Origin: Diogma glabrata
Taxonomy: Eukaryota > Arthropoda > Insecta > Diptera > Cylindrotomidae
Direction of reading: 5' to 3'
NCBI GenBank assembly: GCA_963693315.1
Contig: OY856187.1
Span: 74,087,113-74,151,112 of the forward strand
Length of the DNA stretch: 64,000 nucleotides
Of the stretch, positions 1-11,908 are shown in pieces (position 1 is the first letter of the stretch; each line of letters starts with the position of its first letter). Below the pieces are notes generated by a model. It worked only from the letters and a program-made list of their open reading frames with translations, did not search any database and had not been told where the DNA came from. The translations under genes and the position numbers were made by a program.

Positions 1-418
1 TTTTATTCACAACCATATAAGTTATACCCCCATTACTGACCTCAAAGTTGAGAAGTGAGCTTTTACTGTATTTGAATCATTTCGCGACCACAATTACTTC
101 CCAACCGATTGGGAAGTAAAATGATGTATTGATTATTTTTTTGTGATTTGAATTCAAATTTCGTTTAGATGGGTTTAAAAATTATATAGAAGAAAATAAA
201 ATTTCAATTTGAGCAACCAGATCATTTTTAGTTAAAATTCGAATATAAATTTAAAGTTTGTTCTAATTTTTTTTTTGAATTATTTTATTTTACTGGTTGT
301 GAATAAACTAGTGCACAAACCTCGGTAGAAAATTTCAAAACCGCCTCGCGCTATAAATATAAACTATAGGCGGAAATGAAATACTTTTCACCTCGGTGTG
401 TAGTATAATATTACTTAC

Positions 419-877
419 ATTTGATACTATTGAACTGCTATTAGAATTATTGCAAGAATTTGAACAATTGTTTTCTTCAGCATCAATATTGGTAGCTTTA
501 CGTTTTCTTTCAATCTTCGCTTTAGGTTCAAGTTCAGTCACATTATATGTGGTATCAGCATCTTTATTATAATAATTTTCTAAGGGATTACTCGAAAATC
601 TTGAAGAGTCTGTTATTTTGTCTTGTCTTTGAACAGATATTTCGCTTTTGTTCGGCAGAAACTTTGGTGTAATTTTAATTTTGTGTTTAAAATTGGTGTC
701 AACGGGTGAAACTTGTATAGCTAGAGGGTTACATTTAACAACCCTTTCCCCTAATATCTCAAGATCTGAAATGTTTTTTTCGTGCACAAGTTTTGGACTA
801 TCTAAAAACAGACGTTGATTTTCTAGTACTAATTCTTTAAATTTAACAAACTCTTCTAATTTATTAAAACAACTCAT
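419..877 (-). CDS. Exon 1 of the duplicated orphan gene (left copy, rest outside window)
   Basis: This is the duplicate of exon 1 of the gene at 14388-17276. It starts with ATG at 877 and encodes 153 codons of a Lys/Asn/Ser-rich, probably disordered protein, ending in a Ser/Asn-rich run before a GTAAGT donor on the minus strand. It differs from the right copy by very few bases; one changes Leu to Ile near residue 116. Exons 2-4 would lie to the left of the window, so I cannot say whether this copy is complete. Because the reading frame is fully open, this exon at least shows no decay. No known domain was recognised. Confidence 0.65.
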
Positions 878-2340
878 ACAAATTTTCGTTGGGGTTTCAT
901 CAAATTGTTTAATCTAAATTTGAAAGAATATATAAAAATTTCGAATAATAAAATATCTTATGTACTATAAATATTTTGATAGTTGAAGACACAAACCTTT
1001 AAATCCAAAAAATGAAATATATAATGGTTTATTTGCTTTTCCAAGCCGTTTACAAAACGTCCACCAAGAGGAGATATACATAGTCGGCACTTATTGATAA
1101 AAGACATTCTCAACACTAATTTAATTTTTAAAATTTACATTATATATAATACATTGTAATTGTAAAATTTAGCAATTTATCGCTACTGTAACCCAATATA
1201 TTAATATTATATCTGAGTGTATCTGTCAAATTATCTAAAGTCACGTCACCAATAACAATTTCGTATACGTGTACTGAGTTCGGAATTCAGATAAATGAAA
1301 CGATCCGAATAGGTATAGGGACCTTTGCAAATAGAATTTGAATAAATTTTTAATACCTTTTCGTTTTTAGTTTAGTACAAATATTATAAAATTTATATTT
1401 GTATATAAACATATAAACCATTTTGCTGTACAAAAGAGCTGCAATTATGATACCATTTGGGTGCGTTCGACATCAATTTACATTTTTTTAAATTAAAATG
1501 TGTTCTGTAGTGGAATTACAATACAACAACACGTACAACAATCCTTAAGACCTATATGTTCGCATCATAACATATGCGTTCTTTAAGGCGTTGATAGACA
1601 CAAAATTTTCGCAAATAAAGAGTGCGTTTAGTACAGTAAAACGATAAAAAATCAAGTTATTAAACGTCAAAGTTTTTTACTACTAATTTCACTTCGTTGA
1701 ATATTATGTCAATCCGAACCGAACAGCCAAAAGAAATAAAATTATTTATTATTATCAAAATATAAATTTATCCCGAAAACACAAAACCGAATTTATCAAG
1801 GATAGTTATCATAAAAATGTAAGCATAAACAAAACAAAAAGCACAAACAATCAAAATAAAACATTTTGACATTCAAAAGCAGGAAAAAAGTTGATTTTTC
1901 ATGATAAATGAGTGCGTTTAATAATATTTTTAGTACAGAAAATCAAGATTTCTTTTAACCACAATTTCACGTACCGAACTAAGTGTAACTAAGGAATGAA
2001 AAATTAAACAAGAGAATGCATAACAAAACATGACATAGTCCAATATTTTATGATAGGACTATGGCCTGTTCAAATTAAGGTTATTTTAAGCACATGAACC
2101 ATTTTTTAAGTTGCCGTCATTCATTCAGTGTTTTTCTTTACCAATAAAATTCCTAAAAGTGACGAGTTCTTCTTAATTTTTTTCTAAAGAATATGATTGG
2201 TTTAAAAAAAAAACACTGAACGAATGAACACACGTACGGCTGCAACTGAAAAAGTGGCAATAGGCACTTAATTTACAATAAATACACTCATGTGTCGGGA
2301 TAGTAGACCGAAAGACATTAATTAATTATTTAACATTATT
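878..2340. other. Upstream DNA without a gene; dispersed repeat pieces
   Basis: This is AT-rich DNA upstream of the orphan gene with no convincing coding frame. The part at about 1680-1960 resembles pieces of the D-family dispersed repeat at 11909-12840 and 23278-24084 (shared motifs around a phrase reading cacttcgttgaatatta and another reading tttttagtacagaaa). The whole stretch recurs at 17277-18640. The divergent promoter of the orphan gene should lie just right of 877, but I see no clear core element. Confidence 0.5.
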
Positions 2341-2551
2341 GGGTAGCGAAATGGGCAGGAATTCGACGTCCACGCCGTGTTGCCTAGGTAATGCTGACAG
2401 AATTAGGTTTATGCATCGGAGACAAGCAAGGTAAAAACCACTTAGTAGCGAAATCCTAAATTCGACGTCCACGCCGTGCTGCCTGGGTAATGCTGACAGA
2501 ATTATTTTGGTGTATTGGAGACAAGCAGAGTAAAAACTGCTTAGTCAATGA
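2341..2551 (+). repeat. Two ~105-bp tandem monomers in the LINE 5' UTR
   Basis: Two diverged copies of a ~105-base unit stand in tandem. Each holds a phrase reading ttcgacgtccacgccgtg, a phrase reading taatgctgacagaatta, and a 'ggagacaagcag/aggtaaaaacc/tgctta' ending. They lie directly upstream of the LINE coding region and recur at 18640-18851 in the right copy. Tandem 5' UTR monomers are known in some LINEs (for example mouse L1), where they carry promoter activity. That role here is inferred. Confidence 0.6.
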
Positions 2552-4199
2552 CGCTACATCACGGCGAATTGGCGCCTTACAACCAATGCGACTCAAGCGT
2601 CTGTTCTCCATGTCAGGGGTGGCTTGGAGCGGGCGTCTGTCTTGAATCAAGCGGCTCGCTATATAAACGTGTAAAAAGGTTGTTTCTGGTGACCTTAATA
2701 TGCAGAACGGACCCATTCACGACAATTTGGGTTGGGCCTAAGGTTAACACCCTAACCCCGGAAAAAAACTAATATGTTAAATTTGGTGATCAGAAAAAGA
2801 AAAACAGACCCGGACAACAAAACAGAATTTTACCTGGACGTGAAAAAGGACCAGACTACCGAATCGGAAAGTGGAACGTGCGCAGCCTGAGCGCTCCTGA
2901 TGCTCTTATAAGTCTGGAAACAGAGGCTGAGAGGTATAGGATGGATATTATTGCTCTACAAGAAATTAGACAGCCGATAATCGGAAAACAAGATTTGGAT
3001 AGTCACTCTCTATACTGTAGTGGTCATCCTTCTCGAAGAGAATTTGGTACTGGCTTTCTTGTTGGTGCACGCATACAAGAAGCCGTGATGAAATTCATCC
3101 CGGTCAGTGAGAGGATCTGCTACCTACGTGTACGTGGTACATATAACAATATTTCTCTTATTGCCGTGCATGCACCTACTGAAGCGAAGACCGTCGACGA
3201 GAAGGATAATTTCTACATAGCATTGGAAGAGGTTATGAAACAAACACCAACACGCGACTTCATTATGGTTCTTGGTGACTTTAATGGACAGGTTGGAGGA
3301 GATATCTCTTATGGAAATGTGGTGGGTCCCAACAGCCTGCATTTGAATTCGAATGATAATGGTGAGAGAATGACTGAGTTTGCATTATCAAATATTTTGA
3401 GAATTGCTAGTACGTTCTTTCCGCATCGATCGATTCATAAACAGACTTGGGTCTCACCGAATGGAAACACTCGAAATCAAATTGATCACGTTCTAGTAAC
3501 AACACGTTTCTTTTCGAGCGTTCGGGATGTGCGATCCTTTAGAGGTGCATACATTGGAAGTGATCACTTCCTTGTATGTGCAACGATAAGGTTCCACTTC
3601 CCAAATCCAGGCATCCAAAATTCAATCAACGGAAACGTTTTAACATCTCATCATTAAAGAATGCTGAAACAGAAGAGAGATATCAAATCCATATTGCCGA
3701 AACATTGGAGAAATCAGAAACCATTAATGGAGACGTCGATTAGTCATGGTATTTGCTCAAAGATGCTGTTTTAAGTGATGCTGAGGGAATACTTGGACGA
3801 CCACAGAACCACTCCCAGAAGCCATGGATGGATCAAGCATGTCTTGACGCTATTCAATACAAAAGAGATTGCTATCTGAAGTGTCTACAAGGACGCAATA
3901 CCAGGTCCACGAAGGAGAACTACAAACTGGCAAGACAAGCCGTACAAAGCTATGTAGACGAACGAAGAGAGAATGGTGGAGGAGACAGTGTGAGGAGATT
4001 GAAAGCTTCAATAAGGAACATCAATCGCGTAACTTCTTTCAACAGGTTAAAACCTTAAGGAAGGGCCCTCAAACTAGATCGACTGCTATTCAAAACGAAG
4101 ATGGGGAGCTACAAGTAGACCTTAAAAATATTTTAGATACTTGGGCCGCTTATTTTGAGAATCTTCTCAACTTAAGTGACCAGCAACAAGTCGGGCGAC
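2552..4199 (+). pseudogene. LINE family A, 5' half with APE endonuclease (broken)
   Basis: After a GC-richer 5' UTR, the frame encodes an exonuclease-endonuclease-phosphatase domain of the type often annotated as 'craniofacial development protein 2-like'. Visible motifs are WNVRSLS near the start, IIALQEIRQ, VLGDFNGQVGGD and GSDHFLV. This domain nicks target DNA for target-primed reverse transcription. Compared with the right copy, one base is missing near 3618 and another near 3945, and a TAG lies before the linker, so the frame is broken. At 4199 the family A sequence ends and another LINE follows. The clade is tentatively RTE-like. The true start codon is unclear. Confidence 0.8.
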
Positions 4200-5301
4200 A
4201 ATCTAACGAATGGAATTCACCACTGTATCTACTCTTCGTGGACTTCGAGCGGGCGTTTGACACAATCAACAGAACTGCTATCTGGAAATCACTTTGTGCA
4301 ATGGGCATCCCAAATCAAATAATTGATCTAACTAAGGAAATGTATCAGAATACTGGGAACAAAATTCAATACAAGGGACAGCAAAGTGATAAGTACTTTA
4401 ACAACCGGGGAGTAAGGCAAGGCTGTGTGCTATCACCGCTACTATTCTTCATAGTATTAGATAGTGTCATGCGAAGGCTCGAGAACGAAAGTTCAAATGG
4501 CATCCAATGGGGACCATTAAGACGGTTCAATGATCTAGACTACGCAGACGATATCTGCCTGCTTACACACAGACATGTCGACATGCAGCAGAAAATACAG
4601 AAGCTATCAATCCTTGCACACGAAGTTGGTCTCAAAATCAACATCACCAAAGCAAAGCTAATGAGACTGAACACCAACGTGAGTACACCAATCAACATAA
4701 ATAATACACAAGTCGACGATGTCGACAAATTCGTATATCTTGGTTGTACTGTAGCGAAAACAGGCGGAACAGAAGAAGACATCAGTCAACGCATCAACAA
4801 AGCAAGAAACACATTTAACTTGCTTCACAAGATTTGGAATGCGTCTGTCCTGTCAAGAAAAACAAAGCTACGGATGTTCAACGCATGTGTTAAGTCAGTA
4901 CTGCTGTATGGATGTGAAACATGGAAACAAACACAGAAGATCACAAATAAACTACAGGTGTTTGTCAACAAATGCCTAAGAAAATTAATCAAATGCTTCT
5001 GGCCGAACACCATCAGTAACGAAGAACTTCTGCGGCAAACTGAGCTTATATATATTGAGACATAAGAGAACGAAAGTGGAGATGGATAGGACATACACTG
5101 AGAAAGCCAGCAGAAGACATAACAAAGATGTCTCTGGAGTGGAACCCGCAAGGGAAAAGAAGAGTAGGAAGACCAGCATTGACCTGGAAGAAAACGGTGC
5201 TAGCCGAAGCAGAACATATCGGAAAGACATGGATAGAACTGAAAGCAATTGCCCCCAATAGAGTTAGATGGTCCAGCCTAGTAGACGCCCTATGCTCCTA
5301 A
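4200..5301 (+). pseudogene. LINE family B, reverse transcriptase 3' half fused to family A
   Basis: From 4200 the sequence encodes the palm and thumb of a different reverse transcriptase: motif A FVDFERAFDTINRTAIW, motif B GVRQGCVLSPLLF, motif C LDYADDICLL, then a C-terminal part with WRWIGHTLRKP and NPQGKRRVGRP, typical of RTE/BovB-type LINEs. A stop (TAA) at about 5063 is followed by the same frame to the end near 5301. The fingers region is absent from both halves, so the fusion cannot encode a working enzyme. The junction with family A is in frame (open from 3869 to 5065). Template switching or recombination between LINEs is the likely origin. Confidence 0.8.
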
Positions 5302-5441
5302 AAATGGAGATAAAGGAAGAATAAAAAAGCATCCATTGTAAACAAAAATGGAGCAGACATATAATATTTTCAAAACTGATATTAAATTAAATTAAAATAC
5401 TCCGAAAATTCGGACTGAAAATCATTAAGTTTGATGCTAGT

Positions 5442-5898
5442 TGTAATGCGTTGTAATAATATTTGATAAACTCTTTGTATAGTTTTCACAGTTTATTATA
5501 ATTACTACTTAACAAGCATCGCACTAATTATTTACACTATGCTAACTAACATTATATTAACAAAATTAAGGTTAACTTTTGTAAACTCGATTTTGCTTAT
5601 TTTTATCAAACTTGTTGATTCACGGAAAGCCGGATGTAAAGTAATATTAATTTATTTTCTTTTCACTTGCAGCCAACCAACAATATGACAAAGAAAATGC
5701 ATTGAACTCAAAATCGATTTTTGAGAATTTTGGTTCGATATTCGAATTAATTAATTAGTCACTTAATTAATTGTTTAGCGCTGTAATGTGTATTGTATCG
5801 ATACATGTTTAGATTGTAGATGGCATGAGAAAAAGATCGTTTGATTGTTTACGTTTGTAGGGATTAATTATTTAAATTTAAATATATTAACCACTACA
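5442..5898 (-). repeat. Gypsy-1 3' LTR
   Basis: This 457-base LTR starts with TGTAGTGG and ends with GCATTACA on the minus strand. It matches 11191-11647 over its full length with one substitution seen. The polypurine-like tract lies directly to its right on the plus strand (5899-5912). Confidence 0.95.
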
Positions 5899-5927
5899 GT
5901 ACCCCGCTCGTAGATGAAAACCCCCGT

Positions 5928-8900
5928 TTAGTGTGTCTGTTCGAAATGAACAGCTTTGTGTGTTCGAGAAGCTTGTGAACGATCAGCTGAGCACAAGATA
6001 CCATACGCTGGTTTCAACCTGTCGATCGAGACAGATTGTTGTTTGCCTTTGATGTCGATCACGAAATGTTTTCGTAGACGTCGTATGATTCTGAATGGAC
6101 CTTCATATGGGGTTTGTAAACCAGTGCGTACTCTATCAACCCTAACGAAAACGTAGTCGCAGTTTTCTAAAGACTTTGGAACAAATATGTCGTTTTGTTT
6201 GCTTTGTCGTGTAGCTGTTGGAATTAAGTTGTGCATCGTATTTCGAAGTTGATCAATGACTGTATCGTGACTTGGCAGCTGTGAAAGAGGATTTTCAACG
6301 AAGAACTCACCGGGCAGTTTGAGTGTTTGTCCGTAGACAAGTTCTGCGGGTGAGCACTTCAGATCTTCTTTCACTGTAGCTCGAATACCTAAAAGAATTA
6401 TTGGTATTTCGGAGCTCCACTGAGTGGTGTTGCCTCTGGCCATAAGTGCAGCTTTTAGTTGTCGATGAAAACGTTCTACCATTCCGTTCGCTTGTGGATG
6501 GTAGGCCGTTGTACGTATCCGATGAGAGCCTAAAAGTTTCGTTAACTCAGAAAAAAGTTTTGACTCGAATTGTGTTCCCTGATCAGTTGTGATGTGCAGT
6601 GGAACACCGAATCGTGATACGTAATTGTTGACAAATGTCGTGGCTATGGTAGCAGCCGACATGTCAGACATAGTAAAAGCTTCTGGCCATCGAGTGAATC
6701 GATCAACGCAAGTTAAAATATAAGAACATCCATTAGAGGGAGGAAGTGGACCTACGATATCTATATGGATATGTTCGAAACGAGATTGTGGAATTTCGAA
6801 TTGTCCCGTAGGACTCTTTGTGTGTCGTTGGACCTTAGAGCGTTGGCAAGATAAACAAGATTTTGTCCAGTGATTAATATCTTTATTTATACTGGGCCAA
6901 AAATATCTAGATGTAATCAATTTACGTGTACTGTTGACACCAGGATGTGACAAGTTGTGTAAAGTGTTAAACACAGTTTTGCGTAAAGGTTCTGCGATGT
7001 ATGGGCGATTGTTACCCGTTGATGTTTCGCAGACTATTTCAAATCCTGGAAGTTTAAAAAGCTCTAGTTTCATTGATGAACTAGCGTGACATACGGAACC
7101 AGAAAGTAAATTCTGAAGTTCTAAGTCTGCTTTTTGTGCAGCGATGATAGCATCGTAGTTGAAGTGAGTCTCAACTGATGCAGTTTCGTTGTCGGATGCA
7201 CGAGATAATGCATCCGCGACTGTGTTGTCTTTACCTTGCACATGTTGGATGTCGGTAGTAAATTGACTTATGAAATCCAAGTGGCGAGATTGCCTTGGGT
7301 TTCGTTCGGTTTTAGAATGTATTGCACGAGTGAGAGGTTTGTGGTCGGTGTAAATTGTGAATTCGCGACCCTCGACAAAATACCTGAAGTGTTTTATAGC
7401 TAGGTAAATTGCGAGTAGTTCTCGATCGAAAGCAGAGTATTTAGTTTCAGCGTCTGAAAGTTTCTTCGAAAAGAATCCCAATGGTTCCCAACAATCATTG
7501 TTACGTTGTTGTAACACTGCTCCAACAGCAATGTTCGATGCATCCGTAGTGATACTGTATGCAGAATCGTTACGTGGATGAACTAACAACGTGATATTGC
7601 CCAATTCGGTTTTTAGCTTGGTGAATGCTAGTTGACATTCGTTTGGCCAAGTAAAATTTTTCAGAGTCTTGGGCTTCTTTAGTAAAGCGGCCAAGTGGGT
7701 ATGAATCGGAGCAAGTGTTTCAGCTAGTTTCGGTATGAATCGATGATAATAATTTATCATACCGACGAATTGCTGAATACGTTTGATTGATGTTGGTGCT
7801 GGGAATTCCGTAATGGCATTAATTCGTTCTTGAGAAGGCAGAATACCATTAGGAGTTATCGTGTGGCTGAGGAATTCAAGAGTGTTTCCGCCAAAAACGC
7901 ATTTTGAACTCTTGATGTGAACACCAAACTCGCTTAGTTTCTGGAAGAGTTGTTCCAGATGAAGTTTGTGTTGTTCCTCATTTATCGATGCCACTAAAAT
8001 ATCGTCGATGTAGACGAATACGAAGTCTAAATCTCGAACGATTTCGTTGATGAAACGCTGAAACGTTTGCGCGGCATTGCGTAAACCGAATGGCATTCGA
8101 GTGAATTCGAAGAGGCCAAATGGAGTGGTAATTGCGGTTTTGTGAATATCTTCATTCGCAACAGGAATGAGATGATAAGCTCTAACAAGGTCAATTTTAG
8201 AGAAAATTTTGCATCCATACAAATTCATCGAAAAATTTTGTATGTGCGGTATCGGATAGCGATCAGGAATTGTGACCGCGTTTAACCTGCGATAATCTCC
8301 ACATGGTCTCCAGTCGAGATCTTTCTTTCGAACCATGTGAAGCGGACAAGATACAGAGGAGGAAGAAATACGACAAATTCCAAGTTCAACCATGTGTTGA
8401 AATTCCGTGAACGCAGCTTTTTGACGAACCGGATCTAGTCTGCGTGGTCTTGATACAGGCAAGTGCCCAGTGGTAACAATGTGATGTACCACGTTATGTT
8501 TGACCGGTAAATTGTAGTTCGGTTCTGCTGTTAGGGAAGGAAACTTCTTTAGTAGCAGACCGTAATCGTTGTCTATCGTGAAATGAATGGGAGTAGGCGT
8601 ATCTACGTTAACCATTGTGGCATTGATTGACAGCTGGGTAGCTGTATCAATCAGCCGTTTTTGCTTAAGATCGACAAGTAGGCCAAATTTACTTAGAAAG
8701 TCAGCGCCAATGATCGGACGATTCACTTGCGCTAGTACGAAAGCGTGTGTGAATGTTCGTTTTAGGCCGATATCTACCTGAAGGAGTTTTGTTCCGTAGG
8801 TATTGATTATCGTGCCGTTGGCAGCTGATAAGACTAGATCTGTAGATTGTGAAGCAATTGTTATTGATAGATTAGATTTGACTGGGAGCACCGACAGGTC

Positions 8901-9008
8901 TGCTCCAGTGTCAATAAGGAAGGTTTGTTGGTTTATTTTATCATGTACGAATAAACGGCTGGATTTGTTTGTTTCGAATACAGCCGATGCGATGCCGAGC
9001 TTTACCCG
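5928..9008 (-). CDS. pol: Gypsy-1 pol: protease, reverse transcriptase, RNase H, integrase
   Basis: This frame is reached by a -1 ribosomal shift from gag, so the first pol-only codon is CGG at 9008; the frame is open upstream to 9074. Domains in order: an aspartic protease with [12 protein letters not shown]; a reverse transcriptase with [12 protein letters not shown] and [10 protein letters not shown]; an RNase H with [14 protein letters not shown] and IYTDHKPL; an integrase with an HHCC zinc finger (HPGV...CLSCQRSK) and a D-D-E core ([30 protein letters not shown]). A GPFRIIRR tail resembles a GPY/F module. All catalytic residues I can check are present and there is no internal stop. It copies and integrates the element. 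Length (about 1,030 residues) is usual for a Gypsy pol. Confidence 0.95.
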   Translation of the reverse strand, partial: RVKLGIASAVFETNKSSRLFVHDKINQQTFLIDTGADLSVLPVKSNLSITIASQSTDLVLSAANGTIINTYGTKLLQVDIGLKRTFTHAFVLAQVNRPIIGADFLSKFGLLVDLKQKRLIDTATQLSINATMVNVDTPTPIHFTIDNDYGLLLKKFPSLTAEPNYNLPVKHNVVHHIVTTGHLPVSRPRRLDPVRQKAAFTEFQHMVELGICRISSSSVSCPLHMVRKKDLDWRPCGDYRRLNAVTIPDRYPIPHIQNFSMNLYGCKIFSKIDLVRAYHLIPVANEDIHKTAITTPFGLFEFTRMPFGLRNAAQTFQRFINEIVRDLDFVFVYIDDILVASINEEQHKLHLEQLFQKLSEFGVHIKSSKCVFGGNTLEFLSHTITPNGILPSQERINAITEFPAPTSIKRIQQFVGMINYYHRFIPKLAETLAPIHTHLAALLKKPKTLKNFTWPNECQLAFTKLKTELGNITLLVHPRNDSAYSITTDASNIAVGAVLQQRNNDCWEPLGFFSKKLSDAETKYSAFDRELLAIYLAIKHFRYFVEGREFTIYTDHKPLTRAIHSKTERNPRQSRHLDFISQFTTDIQHVQGKDNTVADALSRASDNETASVETHFNYDAIIAAQKADLELQNLLSGSVCHASSSMKLELFKLPGFEIVCETSTGNNRPYIAEPLRKTVFNTLHNLSHPGVNSTRKLITSRYFWPSINKDINHWTKSCLSCQRSKVQRHTKSPTGQFEIPQSRFEHIHIDIVGPLPPSNGCSYILTCVDRFTRWPEAFTMSDMSAATIATTFVNNYVSRFGVPLHITTDQGTQFESKLFSELTKLLGSHRIRTTAYHPQANGMVERFHRQLKAALMARGNTTQWSSEIPIILLGIRATVKEDLKCSPAELVYGQTLKLPGEFFVENPLSQLPSHDTVIDQLRNTMHNLIPTATRQSKQNDIFVPKSLENCDYVFVRVDRVRTGLQTPYEGPFRIIRRLRKHFVIDIKGKQQSVSIDRLKPAYGILCSADRSQASRTHKAVHFEQTH

Positions 9009-9955
9009 TTTTTTGGAGTAATTGTTTGGTCTACATCCATGACAGTTTTGGATGAAGATTGACCGAAAGAGCACGGGGGTCTACATTTTCGTGCCGAAAC
9101 CCCAAACGTTCTGTGATAATAACATGATCCGGTAATTTGTGTGGGACTGTCACGAGACCTGGACCTATGTCTGTACTGGGATGTTGATCTACTACGAGAA
9201 TTAAACCGTTGGGAAAAGAAACGATTACCAGAGTTAGGTCGATGCAACCGAGTAAGATGGTCAAGTTGCCGCTCTACTCTTGTGAGGCGGTCTTCTACTG
9301 TTACTGGTTTCGATGATATGGTTCGACGTCGATGATCTATAAATCCTTCTCTTGTTGTTGGGCGGGATAGACGCACTTCGTTTATTTGTCTATGCACAGT
9401 GTTGTGGTTTATTGCATCGTACATCTTATCGGCCATCTTGGACATCACTTCCGTTGATGTTGAGTCCGGTTGAGCAGCCAAAGCTATACGTATGATTTCC
9501 GGCATGATTAGTGATCTTATTAATTTATCACTGAAATTGTTACCTGCGAGTTTTATAATATGGCGTAGAGCCTCGGATGGAACTTGGTCGCCGAGCTCTT
9601 GTCCCGTCAGAAGCGCTTCTAACCGCCGCTCATCTGATGGTGCTAACCTTTCTAGCAGTGTTTGTTTCAGTGATTCGTATTTGTTTTGCTCCGGTAACGA
9701 ATCGATGACGTCGGAAACTAATTCACAGGTTTCTGGCGGAAGTGCGTGTAAGACAAGCAGGTATTTCTGTTTGTCTTGTTTAATGTTTTGGAACTCAAAT
9801 GTTTGTTCCGCGACTCGAAACCAGGTGTGTATTTGTTTGGGCCATAATGGTTGTAACTTCACGCTAGTAGAGGCGCTAAGCTCTAAAGGGGCGTCCATTT
9901 TAATCCCTTGAGCTGGATTTAACTTTTCGTCGTCCGACATATTAGTTGATGGCAA
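9002..9955 (-). CDS. gag: Gypsy-1 gag
   Basis: A 317-residue structural protein starts at an ATG at 9955 and ends in TAA at 9002-9004. The first 200 residues look like a helical capsid domain ([20 protein letters not shown], then [10 protein letters not shown]). A basic Arg/Ser-rich linker follows. The C-terminus has a Cys/His cluster (CYYHRTFG...CRPPC) in place of a standard CCHC knuckle. It overlaps pol and carries the slippery heptamer just before its stop. Gag assembles the virus-like particle that packages the element RNA in the cytoplasm. It is intact. The odd zinc cluster may be a diverged nucleocapsid motif. Confidence 0.9.
   Translation of the reverse strand: MPSTNMSDDEKLNPAQGIKMDAPLELSASTSVKLQPLWPKQIHTWFRVAEQTFEFQNIKQDKQKYLLVLHALPPETCELVSDVIDSLPEQNKYESLKQTLLERLAPSDERRLEALLTGQELGDQVPSEALRHIIKLAGNNFSDKLIRSLIMPEIIRIALAAQPDSTSTEVMSKMADKMYDAINHNTVHRQINEVRLSRPTTREGFIDHRRRTISSKPVTVEDRLTRVERQLDHLTRLHRPNSGNRFFSQRFNSRSRSTSQYRHRSRSRDSPTQITGSCYYHRTFGVSARKCRPPCSFGQSSSKTVMDVDQTITPKNG
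9008..9014 (-). promoter_or_regulatory. Programmed -1 frameshift heptamer A AAA AAC
   Basis: In the gag frame the codons before the stop read CCA AAA AAC GGG TAA. The heptamer A AAA AAC is in the exact phase required for a -1 slip (X XXY YYZ). After slipping, the next codon CGG leads straight into the open pol frame. No strong downstream stem-loop is obvious by eye. Confidence 0.85.
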
Positions 9956-11190
9956 AATAAAATAAAAATAAAGAAATAAACGCGAGTAAACGATTTGTGA
10001 ATCGAACCAGTAGAAATTTTTTCGAATTTTATAAATTAGTAAACTGTAAACGCGTTGTCAATTCGTGAAAATAATTTTAAATAATCTTCGTGGTAAGCGT
10101 TACACAAAATCGAGTTTGCTTTCAATTCCAAATGAAGACTAATATTTGATTTATGAATATAATAAATATATGAAGTAATATAATAATATATGTATATATA
10201 TATCTATATGTATATATATATGTATTTAAGCAATAAAAATTCAATGATAATATTTCAGTAAGAAATATAAATTTGTTAAGAAAAAAAAATAAATTTAATT
10301 AATGAAAAGTATTAAAATTTTAAATTTTATCAACGACAGAAGTTAATTGTATTTTATTATTCTGTTACGTAATGATTTTACGTCTACTCAAAAATAAATT
10401 AAATAAAAAAAAATAAATTACGAATCAAATATTTAAGAAAAAAAAAAAATTCTTCTCAAAAAAAATTTTGAACTAATTAAATTTTGGAAATAAAATTTTA
10501 TGAAAAAATTAATTTTATATTTTGTGAATTAAATACTTTTAAACAAAAAAAAACGTTATTTTATAGTTTGGTAATATTATATAAGTACAAAATATTTATC
10601 TTGTTTTTTTGGTGAGATCCAGATCCAATGGTTTTGAATTATATTTTCGTTGATAAATTGTTTCTTAAAACTGTTGTTGTAAAGTTGATTATAATAGAAT
10701 AGGTTTTTAAATATTGAATAATGTTGAATATTGTTTGAAATTTGAATATTGTTTAATATAGCTGATGTTTACTGTCGTAATTGTTGCAAAACCTGCTGAT
10801 TTATGTTGAAAAATCGTTGTGTATTTACTATATGGTTTTGAAATTTATTTTCCGAATAATATTTATATGTATTTGCTGTTGAAGTTTAGTGTCTTGATTT
10901 TTATAATGATGAAAAAAAAAATCAAAACGTTGAATTGATTAAAATGTTGACTTTCAGGCTATTTAGCACGCGTACGTTGCACTTCTTTCAGTACTTGTTC
11001 TTGTTGCCAAAAATCGAAAGAAAATATGATAGTGTTGATTATATGGATATTTTCTTTAATTAGAATGTTTTTATGTTCGTCTACGTACCTTTTACCCTGG
11101 TACATATATGTACCAGGATCTCCAAATTACAAAGCGTGTCCCTATTTCTGCACGGTAAACACCGTAAACGTGGTCACCAATGATGCTGAT
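9956..11190 (-). other. Gypsy-1 leader, primer-binding region
   Basis: This 1.2 kb stretch between the 5' LTR and gag has no coding frame and is very AT-rich, with a small TA-rich run near 10183-10225. Next to the LTR (about 11165-11190) is the primer-binding region, with TTGGTGACC a few bases inside the element on the minus strand. The tRNA it would pair with was not identified. Confidence 0.6.
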
Positions 11191-11647
11191 TGTAATGCGT
11201 TGTAATAATATTTGATAAACTCTTTGTATAGTTTTCACAGTTTATTATAATTACTACTTAACAAGCATCGCACTAATTATTTACACTATGCTAACTAACA
11301 TTATATTAACAAAATTAAGGTTAATTTTTGTAAACTCGATTTTGCTTATTTTTATCAAACTTGTTGATTCACGGAAAGCCGGATGTAAAGTAATATTAAT
11401 TTATTTTCTTTTCACTTGCAGCCAACCAACAATATGACAAAGAAAATGCATTGAACTCAAAATCGATTTTTGAGAATTTTGGTTCGATATTCGAATTAAT
11501 TAATTAGTCACTTAATTAATTGTTTAGCGCTGTAATGTGTATTGTATCGATACATGTTTAGATTGTAGATGGCATGAGAAAAAGATCGTTTGATTGTTTA
11601 CGTTTGTAGGGATTAATTATTTAAATTTAAATATATTAACCACTACA
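11191..11647 (-). repeat. Gypsy-1 5' LTR
   Basis: This 457-base LTR is the partner of 5442-5898. It should hold the promoter of the element. An exact start site cannot be read off. Confidence 0.95.
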
Positions 11648-11908
11648 AGTTTAATTCAAAATTATGTTTTTTTAATTGAATTTCTGTTAAATTTTTAAGC
11701 ATAGAGAAATAATGCACCAAAAACCAGTGAATATTTAAAATATGTGTGTCATTATCGAATTGTATCGTATATTTGCCGAATATTATATTCGTTTTTTATA
11801 CTTCCGTTGCAAAATTCTCATAACGCGCCTAAAGAAGTTTTACTTAAAAAAAATCAAAAAATCGCCTTAACGCCATCTAGAAAAATAAAACTCCATATAA
11901 AAAAAATT

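Larger units (their letters stand above)
1..4199. repeat. Segmental duplication, left copy
   Basis: This stretch matches 16400-20500 in direct orientation at an estimated 99% or better. The offset is 16399 bases up to about 1550; after that the right copy lacks about 100 bases that are present here at about 1550-1650. The block contains part of an intron (1-418), exon 1 of the orphan gene, its upstream DNA, and the 5' half of a LINE. Homology stops abruptly at 4199/20500, inside the LINE, where the left copy switches to a different LINE family. The left edge lies outside the window, so the unit may be larger. An assembly artefact (unmerged haplotypes) is possible, but the two copies sit in different flanking DNA. 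Confidence 0.9.
5442..11647 (-). mobile_element. Gypsy-1: complete Ty3/Gypsy LTR retrotransposon
   Basis: The element is 6206 bases long, lies on the minus strand, and is bounded by 457-base LTRs that begin TGT and end ACA. I see one difference between the LTRs (C at 5576, T at 11325), so the insertion is young. Order in its own sense: 5' LTR (11191-11647), a 1.2 kb AT-rich leader, gag, a -1 frameshift site, pol (protease, RT, RNase H, integrase), a GC-rich polypurine-like tract with the core GCGGGG, and the 3' LTR. There is no env ORF. Both ORFs are intact, so it could be autonomous. Flanks show AGT on both sides, a short and not fully convincing target duplication. It sits 3' of the chimeric LINE. 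Confidence 0.95.

Noticed and set aside
9492..9911. 139-codon plus-strand frame opposite gag
   Set aside because: It is an antisense shadow of the intact Gypsy-1 gag, with no independent evidence.
5442..11647. Gypsy-1 considered as an errantivirus with env
   Set aside because: No ORF exists between the end of pol (5928) and the 3' LTR.
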